In this document: one piece after another, positions 1-5,331 of the stretch | Layout of the letters: each line of letters begins with the position of its first letter | Numbering within the stretch: position 1 is the first letter of the stretch | Assembly: GCA_002401365.1 (NCBI GenBank) | Contig: NVSW01000028.1 | Location: 1-6,276, forward strand | DNA length: 6,276 bases | DNA from: Piscirickettsiaceae bacterium | GTDB taxonomy: Bacteria; Pseudomonadota; Gammaproteobacteria; Methylococcales; Cycloclasticaceae | Reading direction: 5' to 3' | Notes under the pieces: model-generated | Seen by the model: the letters and a program-made list of their open reading frames with translations, nothing else | What the model was told of the DNA's origin: nothing | Database searches by the model: none | Made by a program: the position numbers and the translations under genes

Positions 1-1
1 C

Positions 2-250
2 GACACATCAACCACCTACGTTGATAAAGGCGATAGCGGCCAAGATCTACGTCGATATTTTTGCAGCCGGTGCGGCTCTCCGTTGTATACCGAGGCAGAT
101 GCCATGCCAGGGGTTTCTATAATAAAAGCAGGTACCTTAGATGACACATCTTCATTCAAACCTGTTGTTAACATCTACTGCCAATCTAAAATGGGGTGGC
201 TAAAAGAAAATGATGAGATAGTAGAGTTTGCACAGATGCCGCCAGGCTAG
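2..250 (+). CDS. GFA-family (CENP-V/Mss4-like fold) zinc protein, C-terminal 82 residues, 5' truncated
   Basis: The frame is open from the left edge (first whole codon at 2) to a TAG at 248-250, so the start lies outside the window. Visible residues 20-26 read FCSRCGS, the CxxC zinc-ligand pair typical of the GFA family. They are followed by a segment with the family pattern of hydrophobic strand, AGTLDD, then PVVNIYCQSKMGWL, which matches the conserved aGtLDd...P...i...k..W block. GFA proteins are small zinc enzymes of about 120-190 residues. The name comes from glutathione-dependent formaldehyde-activating enzyme, but most members have no proven substrate and none can be assigned here. The gene is convergent with the PilZ gene (12-bp gap) and seems unrelated to the pilus cluster. 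Family assignment is firm; function is unknown. Confidence 0.88.
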   Translation, partial: DTSTTYVDKGDSGQDLRRYFCSRCGSPLYTEADAMPGVSIIKAGTLDDTSSFKPVVNIYCQSKMGWLKENDEIVEFAQMPPG

Positions 251-262
251 ACTGTCGGTGCT

Positions 263-1015
263 TTACGATTGATCAGATAAAACCCACTGCATGGTATCAC
301 TCAATTCCTGCAGCACCTCTATGATGCTCTCATAATGGCTACCATCGTCAGCCACAAACACTATTTTTGATTTAACCAGTACAGGAGAAATGGTTCGCCT
401 AACTAGGCCTTTTTTATTGCTACATTTAATCGGTAGCGTTACGGATAACGCACCAGGATCAAAATGAAATAGGTCGCTCAATTGATACACTTTACCGTGC
501 TCATCAACCTTATCATCCACGAGTTCAGACAGTCTCGCTTTAAATGCCTCAATCGCATCAAACAGAAACACCTGCGCCTTCCTTAATAAAACTTCCTCTT
601 CATTTCGGCAACTACCCAACACAGCATTGTCCGCCATATTAATCGCTAAATCCTTCACCAAGGTTGACGATAACGTTTCTAGGCAAAATGTTTCTTCAAT
701 CGTAGGATTTATATCGATATACAACACCCCGTACTGAATAGCTTCTTGCTGTTGTTCTATATGGCAAATAACGGCCGTTCCTTCTAGCAACTTATGGCCA
801 AACGATATGCGAATATCAAGCTTTTGCGATAACGCTAGTTGTAGTGCGCTAGTAGAGAATGCCAAGCCATTAAAACTAATATCAATCGGCACACAGTCTA
901 TGAATTCAAGATGATCATTAAGACCATGTTTTCGGACTTTTATTTGCAAATTAGACAAATGAAGTCGCTGTTCATTGCGGCGGTTCTCAGTGTGTTTATT
1001 CATTTCCAATTCCAT
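263..1015 (-). CDS. PilZ-domain protein (probable c-di-GMP receptor) with unrecognised C-terminal half
   Basis: This is a 250-aa soluble protein with no signal peptide or membrane segment. Residues 11-105 look like a PilZ domain: the RxxxR motif is R13-NEQ-R17, DxSxxG is D45-I-S-F-N-G50, and the domain closes with the usual YGVLYID strand (95-101). Both c-di-GMP contact motifs are intact, so binding is expected from family knowledge. Residues about 115-250 form a helical then mixed alpha/beta region that I do not recognise; it includes a basic patch KKGLVRR (201-207). The ATG at 1015 has GGAGAGG 7 nt upstream, but that sequence also forms the 3' arm of a terminator hairpin. Met5 (ATG at 1003) is an alternative start with a weak GGA upstream, and it leaves the PilZ motifs intact. 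As the last gene on the pilus strand, it probably regulates filament assembly or retraction in response to c-di-GMP (inference). Confidence 0.85.
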   Translation of the reverse strand: MELEMNKHTENRRNEQRLHLSNLQIKVRKHGLNDHLEFIDCVPIDISFNGLAFSTSALQLALSQKLDIRISFGHKLLEGTAVICHIEQQQEAIQYGVLYIDINPTIEETFCLETLSSTLVKDLAINMADNAVLGSCRNEEEVLLRKAQVFLFDAIEAFKARLSELVDDKVDEHGKVYQLSDLFHFDPGALSVTLPIKCSNKKGLVRRTISPVLVKSKIVFVADDGSHYESIIEVLQELSDTMQWVLSDQS

Positions 1016-1053
1016 AAAAAAACCTCTCCGACCAAATAGCCCGGAAAGGTTCT
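1016..1053 (-). terminator. Rho-independent terminator after the major pilin, overlapping the PilZ gene's RBS
   Basis: On the minus strand the arms AACCTTTCCG (1051-1042) and CGGAGAGGTT (1030-1021) form a 10-bp stem with one T-G wobble and an 11-nt loop. The stem can extend by two pairs (G-T, A-T) and runs into a seven-T tract (1022-1016). It lies about 20 nt past the pilin stop. A second small hairpin (GGCTA/TAGCC, 1065-1078) sits on the stop codon itself. On the plus strand the flank is also T-rich, but no plus-strand gene ends nearby. It probably ends or attenuates the pilin transcript and may protect its 3' end. Confidence 0.8.
1023..1029 (-). promoter_or_regulatory. RBS of the PilZ gene, embedded in the terminator stem
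   Basis: The minus-strand GGAGAGG lies 7 nt before the ATG at 1015, an ideal Shine-Dalgarno. All seven bases are paired in the 3' arm of the terminator, and the T-tract serves as the SD-to-start spacer. In a read-through transcript the site would be masked unless the hairpin is opened. Confidence 0.6.
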
Positions 1054-1072
1054 AAATTTTTACTGGCTAAAA

Positions 1073-1633
1073 TTAGCCCTGGAAGCAAAGTTGGTTATAC
1101 GTTGCTGTGGGACCATAAGCAGCTGACGTGCCGGCTCTTACCGAACCTGTATTAGCTACGCCATCATCCACTTTCGTATCAATAATTAGAGCATTTGCCC
1201 CATTAACATTATTTGCACAAAACAGCACACCTCTCATACCCCACTGGGCATCATCTATAGAAATTATGCCACCAAGTGCATGAGTTGGCCTTGAATTTCC
1301 TGTTCCTTTAATGATACCTGCACCTCTTAAGTGATCGTAAAACTCTGTTCTTTCACCACCAGTAATTCTGCCATTACCATTACCATTAGCCATTCCTGCC
1401 ACACCCGCCAAATGTGTTGTTGCTCTATTATCATCACCAGGCAGTGCTTGGTAGCGATCACGGTAGGTATGCATCGCGGCAGAGAGCCCATTCATATCAT
1501 TAATAAAATTCTTAATCTCGGCGTTCTTGATCATTTCTTGGCCTTTAAGCACGCCACCAAGAAGTAAACCGATAATAACCAGTACTATCGCTATCTCTAC
1601 TAGAGTAAAACCACTTTGTTTATTCATATTCAT
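1073..1633 (-). CDS. Probable major type IV pilin / prepilin (class with short leader)
   Basis: With the start at 1633 this is a 186-aa prepilin. The leader MNMNKQSG is cut by prepilin peptidase before Phe9. The mature protein begins FTLVEIAIVLVIIGLLLGG, with Glu at mature position 5, the classic N-terminal filament helix. The next segment, KGQEMIKNAEIKNFINDMN, then RYQALPGDD, matches a widespread proteobacterial prepilin family. A Gly/Asn-rich loop (83-88) and a C-terminal Cys pair (C139, C183) that may close a D-loop follow. An upstream ATG at 1654 is in frame, but it has no RBS. The ATG at 1633 has AAAGG at 7 nt spacing and gives the usual short leader, so I chose it. It is called major because it is the last pilin, has the longest upstream spacer and is followed by a strong terminator; this is inference. 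It could instead be a minor pseudopilin. Confidence 0.88.
   Translation of the reverse strand: MNMNKQSGFTLVEIAIVLVIIGLLLGGVLKGQEMIKNAEIKNFINDMNGLSAAMHTYRDRYQALPGDDNRATTHLAGVAGMANGNGNGRITGGERTEFYDHLRGAGIIKGTGNSRPTHALGGIISIDDAQWGMRGVLFCANNVNGANALIIDTKVDDGVANTGSVRAGTSAAYGPTATYNQLCFQG
1370..1387 (-). repeat. Hexanucleotide tandem repeat (AATGGY x3) inside the pilin gene
   Basis: Three tandem hexamers, AATGGT, AATGGT and AATGGC, encode Asn-Gly x3 (residues 83-88 of the pilin). Unit gain or loss would keep the frame and change only the loop length. Confidence 0.7.
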
Positions 1634-1640
1634 GTTGTTG

Positions 1641-1645
1641 CCTTT
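1641..1645 (-). promoter_or_regulatory. RBS that decides the pilin start
   Basis: The minus-strand AAAGG ends 7 nt before the ATG at 1633. No comparable site precedes the in-frame ATG at 1654, so the annotated start is moved 7 codons downstream. Confidence 0.6.
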
Positions 1646-1678
1646 CGCTTTCATCTATTTAGTCAAATCAAACTTGTT

Positions 1679-1702
1679 TACATAAAATGTAGTACATAAA
1701 AT
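1679..1702. repeat. Direct repeat TACATAAAAT x2 in the spacer before the major pilin
   Basis: Two perfect 10-bp copies (1679-1688 and 1693-1702) are separated by 4 bp (period 14) in a very AT-rich spacer between the second prepilin and the major pilin. This is the longest gap in the cluster and the natural place for a separate pilin promoter or a regulator site. I could not find a convincing -35/-10 pair, so only the repeat is claimed. Confidence 0.45.
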
Positions 1703-1718
1703 TTAAAATACAAGTTAA

Positions 1719-2366
1719 TTACGGTAATTTACCTGCAGACACCATTTTCCCCATTAACGTATTTAAATTTACCCAGTCCACTAAATCATCAAAACCTGAG
1801 CCATTAATGCTCGAATAGTCTTTATCCACGTAATTTGGGTCATTATCACTATTCTCTAGTTCTTCCGCATCAGCTGTACCTGCCCAATTTTTACCGTGGG
1901 AAACAATAATAGCAGGCACATTTCCAACCACCAAATTACCACTAGTAGCAGCATCTCTGACAGTAATGTCACCCGTGTCCGTTAAAATAAAAGCCGTTTT
2001 AAATGTTGGTGAAATTCTGTATGTAAAATGTCGCCCCCAAGCATCGTATCGCCCAATTCCAAGTGTCACCCAAGGAACAAACCCCCTTGTTTGGGAACAG
2101 TTTGCAACACCAGCACTAGGGCTTGTATCGGCTAAAGCTCTGTTACTAGGGCAAGGTAAGGAGCCATTAATAATGGCATAACCAACCATTGCCTCCTTAA
2201 TTAATTCAATATTTTTTTTGCTTTCTTTTCGATCCATATTTTCTTGTTGAACTTGCAATGGCCCCATTATGCCACCAATAATCAAGCCAAAAACCAACAA
2301 CACAATAGCAATCTCAACTAGGGTAAACCCTTGATTATTTTTGACTTTTTTATATAATTTTTTCAT
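1719..2366 (-). CDS. Prepilin (minor pilin) with PC...PWxTLGI...DAWG globular module
   Basis: This is a 215-aa prepilin. The basic leader of 13 residues (KKLYKK, ending NNQG) is cut before Phe14. The mature N-terminus FTLVEIAIVLLVFGLIIGG carries Glu at position 5. The globular part follows a recognisable proteobacterial prepilin family pattern: IKEAMVGYAIINGSLPCPS (56-74), VPWVTLGI (97-104), YDAWGRHFTYR (107-117), GDITV, NVPAIIVSHGKN (149-160), an acidic EELENSDND stretch (168-176), FDDLVDWV (192-199), and a C-terminal AGKLP. Cys72 and Cys90 may form a disulfide. It follows the K-like gene by 14 nt with no strong RBS, so translation is probably coupled. It is likely a minor filament subunit or, less likely, a second major subunit. 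Confidence 0.87.
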   Translation of the reverse strand: MKKLYKKVKNNQGFTLVEIAIVLLVFGLIIGGIMGPLQVQQENMDRKESKKNIELIKEAMVGYAIINGSLPCPSNRALADTSPSAGVANCSQTRGFVPWVTLGIGRYDAWGRHFTYRISPTFKTAFILTDTGDITVRDAATSGNLVVGNVPAIIVSHGKNWAGTADAEELENSDNDPNYVDKDYSSINGSGFDDLVDWVNLNTLMGKMVSAGKLP

Positions 2367-2380
2367 TATGTAGCTTTGCT

Positions 2381-2776
2381 TTATGGCACAGGCTTTTCAT
2401 TAATTTGGAAAGTGGCTGAATCAATCACCACGTAGTCAAAAGGCAGCCCATAGGAATCACGTAAAGGCTTAATTCCCACGGTTTTCCAAGGAAGCTCACC
2501 TATACTTAAGGTGTCACTTTCACCATCGCTGTCAGTATCGGCACAAGGGAAACCATTACAAGCCCCACCTACCCTAATTTTATAGCCTTTTACAGCCTCA
2601 CTTGCTCTGGCCAACAACTGAATGATTTTTTTGTCATTTTTTACCGTTCTACTTTCTCTATCAATACCCGCCATCAAAACACTGGCAATTGTTAAGGCTA
2701 ACACCAGCATAATGACCAATAATGCGGCACCCGTTTGCTTTTTGAGAGCTGCTTGTTTATTTATCGAACGCTTCAC
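2381..2776 (-). CDS. GspK/PilX-like prepilin lacking Glu5 (probable tip/initiator subunit), short
   Basis: This is a 131-aa protein with a GTG start at 2776. An AAGGG lies upstream at about 8 nt, and there is no in-frame ATG before the leader. The basic leader ends KKQTG; cleavage before Ala17 would leave AALLVIMLVLALTIASVLM as the filament helix. Mature position 5 is Val, not Glu, as in GspK/PilX-type subunits that sit at the filament tip. The remainder has CNGFPC (73-78), a DxDxDG acidic motif (D80, D82, D84, G85) that may bind calcium, and LPWKTVGI followed by RDSYGLPFDYVV. It shares that last module with the prepilin downstream. It is much shorter than typical GspK (about 300 aa), but its compact ending 14 nt before the next gene argues against a frameshift. 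It overlaps the preceding gene by 20 bp. Confidence 0.8.
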   Translation of the reverse strand: MKRSINKQAALKKQTGAALLVIMLVLALTIASVLMAGIDRESRTVKNDKKIIQLLARASEAVKGYKIRVGGACNGFPCADTDSDGESDTLSIGELPWKTVGIKPLRDSYGLPFDYVVIDSATFQINEKPVP

Positions 2777-3158
2777 TGATTCGCCCTTGGTCTAATGCGA
2801 TTTTTTGACCTGGTTTTAGAGAAATTTCATTTACCATCTCGTTAATTTGAATGGATACGGTTCCATTACGTTCATCAATTTTTTGCACTCTAACGGCTGA
2901 ATTAATATCGGGTTGTTGAACTTGTTTTTGATTGACCCAATACGTCGCTTTGTTCTTATGATCTCGGCTTTTAAAGTAGAAGCCATTAAGTGTTATGCTA
3001 CTAACAGCATCAACCTTACCTTCAGTTATTTGATTATTGGCGCGTTTAAAGTCTAGTTTTGCTCGCTCACCCACACTAAAGAACAAATCTCCCAAAGGGT
3101 AGGCGGGTAAACACATACTGCAGGTAACAATAACAAATGCATAACGAAAGTTATTCAT
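2757..3158 (-). CDS. Small exported protein in the PilP/MshK/GspC position
   Basis: This is a 133-aa protein. A hydrophobic N-terminal stretch (residues 5-20) looks like a signal peptide, with cleavage probably near residues 19-23. The mature part starts with DLFFSVGERAKLDFKR (24-39), a pattern I associate with small uncharacterised proteins beside pilin genes in other proteobacteria (LFFTPxERxxLDxxR). Next come a G.V..I.LNGF block and YWVNQKQV (73-80). The C-terminal half is beta-rich, like PilP or the GspC HR domain, with SLKPGQKI near the end. Gene order (platform, L/M-N, O, this gene, pilins) supports a PilP-like periplasmic linker between the inner-membrane complex and a secretin (inference). 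The start overlaps the previous stop as TAATG and has a strong GAGGAG RBS. Confidence 0.72.
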   Translation of the reverse strand: MNNFRYAFVIVTCSMCLPAYPLGDLFFSVGERAKLDFKRANNQITEGKVDAVSSITLNGFYFKSRDHKNKATYWVNQKQVQQPDINSAVRVQKIDERNGTVSIQINEMVNEISLKPGQKIALDQGRISEAFDK

Positions 3159-3799
3159 TAAAAGAACTCCTCAAAAAAACCTTCGCTTTCAACATTATCA
3201 ATATCATCTACCTTTTTCACCGTATACCAATTAAGGGTGCATTTAAGGCTGATTGTGGGGCTCAATTCATTTTCTTTAACCACTTCCAGCCTTGCTAACT
3301 GACAAGCATTTATATCAAATAAATTTGGCGCCCTTAACAAGCTGTTTTTTATACTTAAAAAGTCACCTTCGTGTAACAGTAACGCGTCTATTTCCATCTG
3401 GGTTTCGTATAATCCCATCTCTTCACTAAATTCATCGCCAATAAAATCAACCTTCTTTTGTGGTTTTATTGAATATTTAAAATCTGTTAATTTTAATTTT
3501 TCTACCGTTTCTTTAAGCTCTTCACCCCACCTTAACCGGTCTTCTTCACCATAAAACCTCTTTTGCTTTGCAGCTTGAAAGGCCTTTCCCATGTTTTCTA
3601 ATATATCCCGACTATCCAATAAATCGGAATATTCATTATCTAACGTTGTCTGCTGAGTTAGTAAGCTTGAATATTCTGACTCTACCGTAGCAAACTTGTA
3701 ATAAAATACCGCAACGACAGCTAGCGCGAACAAAACACCTAGCACTAGCCGAGTTAGTTCAGCTTTATAAGGTTGTAGCCGTTGTAGATACGTATTCAT
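3158..3799 (-). CDS. PilO/GspM-like inner-membrane assembly protein
   Basis: This is a 213-aa bitopic protein. A short cytoplasmic N-terminus (about 1-16) is followed by one membrane helix (about 17-35). A predicted coiled coil (about 37-80, VESEYSSLLTQQTTLDNEYSDLL) comes next, in pieces rich in Leu, Glu and Gln. A periplasmic alpha/beta region then runs from about 90 to 195. This is the PilO/GspM layout; size (about 200 aa) and place after the L/M-N-like gene agree. Cys166 (DINACQLAR) and Cys187 (SLKCTLNWYT) lie on neighbouring predicted strands and could form a disulfide. The C-terminal tail is acidic and ends FFEEFF. The start ATG overlaps the upstream TGA as ATGA, with GAGG (3808-3811) 8 nt before. 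In PilN/PilO or GspL/GspM systems such proteins form heterodimers through the ferredoxin-like domains; the partner here would be the 511-aa protein. Confidence 0.78.
   Translation of the reverse strand: MNTYLQRLQPYKAELTRLVLGVLFALAVVAVFYYKFATVESEYSSLLTQQTTLDNEYSDLLDSRDILENMGKAFQAAKQKRFYGEEDRLRWGEELKETVEKLKLTDFKYSIKPQKKVDFIGDEFSEEMGLYETQMEIDALLLHEGDFLSIKNSLLRAPNLFDINACQLARLEVVKENELSPTISLKCTLNWYTVKKVDDIDNVESEGFFEEFF
3167..3172 (-). promoter_or_regulatory. Strong RBS inside the end of the PilO-like gene
   Basis: The minus-strand GAGGAG lies 8 nt before the ATG at 3158 and at the same time encodes the Glu-Glu of the PilO-like C-terminus (FFEEFF). It is the best RBS in the cluster, so the small PilP-like protein may be made in excess of its neighbours. 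Confidence 0.65.
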
Positions 3800-5331
3800 A
3801 ACACCAACCTCAATGAAAAATCGACATATTCAGCAATACTTGAGTTGTTGCCTATGGTCTCAGAGATTTCAGCAGTACTACTGGTATCAATAGCGCTTTT
3901 TTCTCTAATAACAGATTCTATGTCGGCTTCTTGTTGAAGCGCCTGCATAAAGCCGTCTAAGCGATTTAAAATCACTCTATCTGTCATCTTTCTCGGAAAC
4001 CCTATGGTAAGAAGTACGCGTCTGTCAGCTTTGGCATTTTCATAAAATGAAGCCGCATTATTATCACCTTCTTGAGATACCAGTGTTTGATCTAAACCAA
4101 CCACCTTAATAACCAAATTTGGAAATCCTTTCAATGCACTTGATATGCTATTTAATGCTTTATCCATAGTCTGGTTGTTATTAACAATAACATTTTGCAA
4201 ATCCACCACTTGCTTGATAAGGCTTGGACTTAAATCAGCCGTATAAATCACCTCTTCGACGTCCTGTTTTTCTTGCGTTAAACGTGCAATATTAATGGAC
4301 ATATCGTCAACATGGCTCATCATCTTAGCTGTACTCCACCACAATCCAGATGAAAAAACTAACGCCAACAGCACAACACTAACGGCCGTTAAGTTTAATA
4401 CCCTTTTATGCTTTAACTGTACAACCGGCTCACATAAGATTTGGGGTCTAAAATGAGGCGTGAGCGACCTTTCAATAAGTAACTGAGCCAATAATTCAGC
4501 ATAAGATGAAAATTCAGTTTTTCCAATCAAGCCTTTCTTTTTGGCAAGTTGGGAAAGATCCGCGTATTTAAACTCAATATTCGCGTGCCCTTTATGTTCA
4601 ATAAGCCGCGATGCTTCATACTCATTAAGGGCCGTAATAACCTGTAATGGTTGATTATTATCTATGTAACGAGCACCCATCAAGAAATGTTGCATTCGTT
4701 CAATTTCATCGAACAGCTGCTTAAATTCATCACCGTCATCTTTTGTTGAAACTCTAACAACTCGGCTTAACACTAATTCATTATCTTTATAGAATGACTG
4801 ACGGTAAGATCGTTTATCATCGCCTCGATCCAACACACGGGAAATCATCAAGAATTGATCCACATTAGGTAATACATTGATAACTTCTCTGCCCAATATA
4901 GCAACAGAAAATATACCTTCAACGTATAACTTGTTATCGACCAAACAATTAATGACGCTTTGAACTTGTGGTGAAAGTTGCACACCCACCATCAAAAATA
5001 CATCATCTTTACGTCCCTCTGTTTCTCTCTTTATATGCTTTTTCCAAAAAAGCTCTGAATCAGAGAATACCGTTTTCGCCTTCCTAGTAATTAACAACTC
5101 TCTATCTTTCCTAGAAACATGGGGTATCGACTCTTGCTTTATTTCTTCACCCAACACATCTAAAACAACTTTGATACTATGAGAAACACCTATTTCAAGG
5201 AATTGCTCAAATTTGCTTATGCAATCAGCGTCATTTAACTGGCAACGAAATTTAACCGATAAGTCACCCTCAGCGGTATCGCTAAATACTAGATAAGAGT
5301 CCGTTAAGTAAAGAATGTGCGAGGCTTCCAT
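3796..5331 (-). CDS. GspL-like / fused PilM-PilN-like assembly protein
   Basis: This is a 511-aa protein. Residues 1-300 are cytoplasmic and probably actin-like, as in GspL or PilM. Conserved blocks include ESIPHVSRKDRELLITRKA (67-85), the EGRKDD region (105-110), VEGIFSVAIL (137-146), QFLMISRVLD (159-168) with RQSFYKDNELVLSRV (177-191), and TPHFRPQ (291-297). I recall these blocks from uncharacterised proteins in beta/gammaproteobacterial pilin loci, not from canonical GspL. One membrane helix (about 311-331) leads to a heptad-like segment (341-362) and a periplasmic PilN-like alpha/beta domain (about 395-511). The frame stays open upstream to a TTG at 5391, but that would overlap the platform gene by 61 bp. 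The ATG at 5331 overlaps its stop by one base (TAATG), so I chose it. The likely role is to couple the cytoplasmic ATPase to the periplasmic alignment complex. Confidence 0.8.
   Translation of the reverse strand: MEASHILYLTDSYLVFSDTAEGDLSVKFRCQLNDADCISKFEQFLEIGVSHSIKVVLDVLGEEIKQESIPHVSRKDRELLITRKAKTVFSDSELFWKKHIKRETEGRKDDVFLMVGVQLSPQVQSVINCLVDNKLYVEGIFSVAILGREVINVLPNVDQFLMISRVLDRGDDKRSYRQSFYKDNELVLSRVVRVSTKDDGDEFKQLFDEIERMQHFLMGARYIDNNQPLQVITALNEYEASRLIEHKGHANIEFKYADLSQLAKKKGLIGKTEFSSYAELLAQLLIERSLTPHFRPQILCEPVVQLKHKRVLNLTAVSVVLLALVFSSGLWWSTAKMMSHVDDMSINIARLTQEKQDVEEVIYTADLSPSLIKQVVDLQNVIVNNNQTMDKALNSISSALKGFPNLVIKVVGLDQTLVSQEGDNNAASFYENAKADRRVLLTIGFPRKMTDRVILNRLDGFMQALQQEADIESVIREKSAIDTSSTAEISETIGNNSSIAEYVDFSLRLVL

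Noticed and set aside
1331..1567. Plus-strand open frame of 78 codons opposite the major pilin
   Set aside because: It lies antisense within a clear pilin gene and encodes Cys/His/Ile-rich sequence with no family pattern; it is a shadow frame.
1634..1654. Upstream ATG for the major pilin
   Set aside because: It has no RBS, while the ATG at 1633 has AAAGG at proper spacing and yields a normal short prepilin leader.
1655..1718. Sigma-70 or sigma-54 promoter for the major pilin
   Set aside because: The best -35/-10 pairs match only 3-4 of 6 bases each, and no GG-N10-GC element is present, so no promoter is called.
1966..2181. Plus-strand open frame of 71 codons opposite the second prepilin
   Set aside because: It is antisense to strongly conserved prepilin blocks, with no recognisable protein and no supporting context.
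2367..2383. Frameshift truncating the K-like prepilin
   Set aside because: The stop is followed after 14 nt by the next gene's start, so there is no room for a lost C-terminal part; the short form seems natural.
3111..3122. Lipoprotein signal at Cys13 or Cys16 of the PilP-like protein
   Set aside because: Residues before the cysteines (IVT-C and CSM-C) do not fit a lipobox; a normal signal peptide is more likely, although PilP itself is a lipoprotein.
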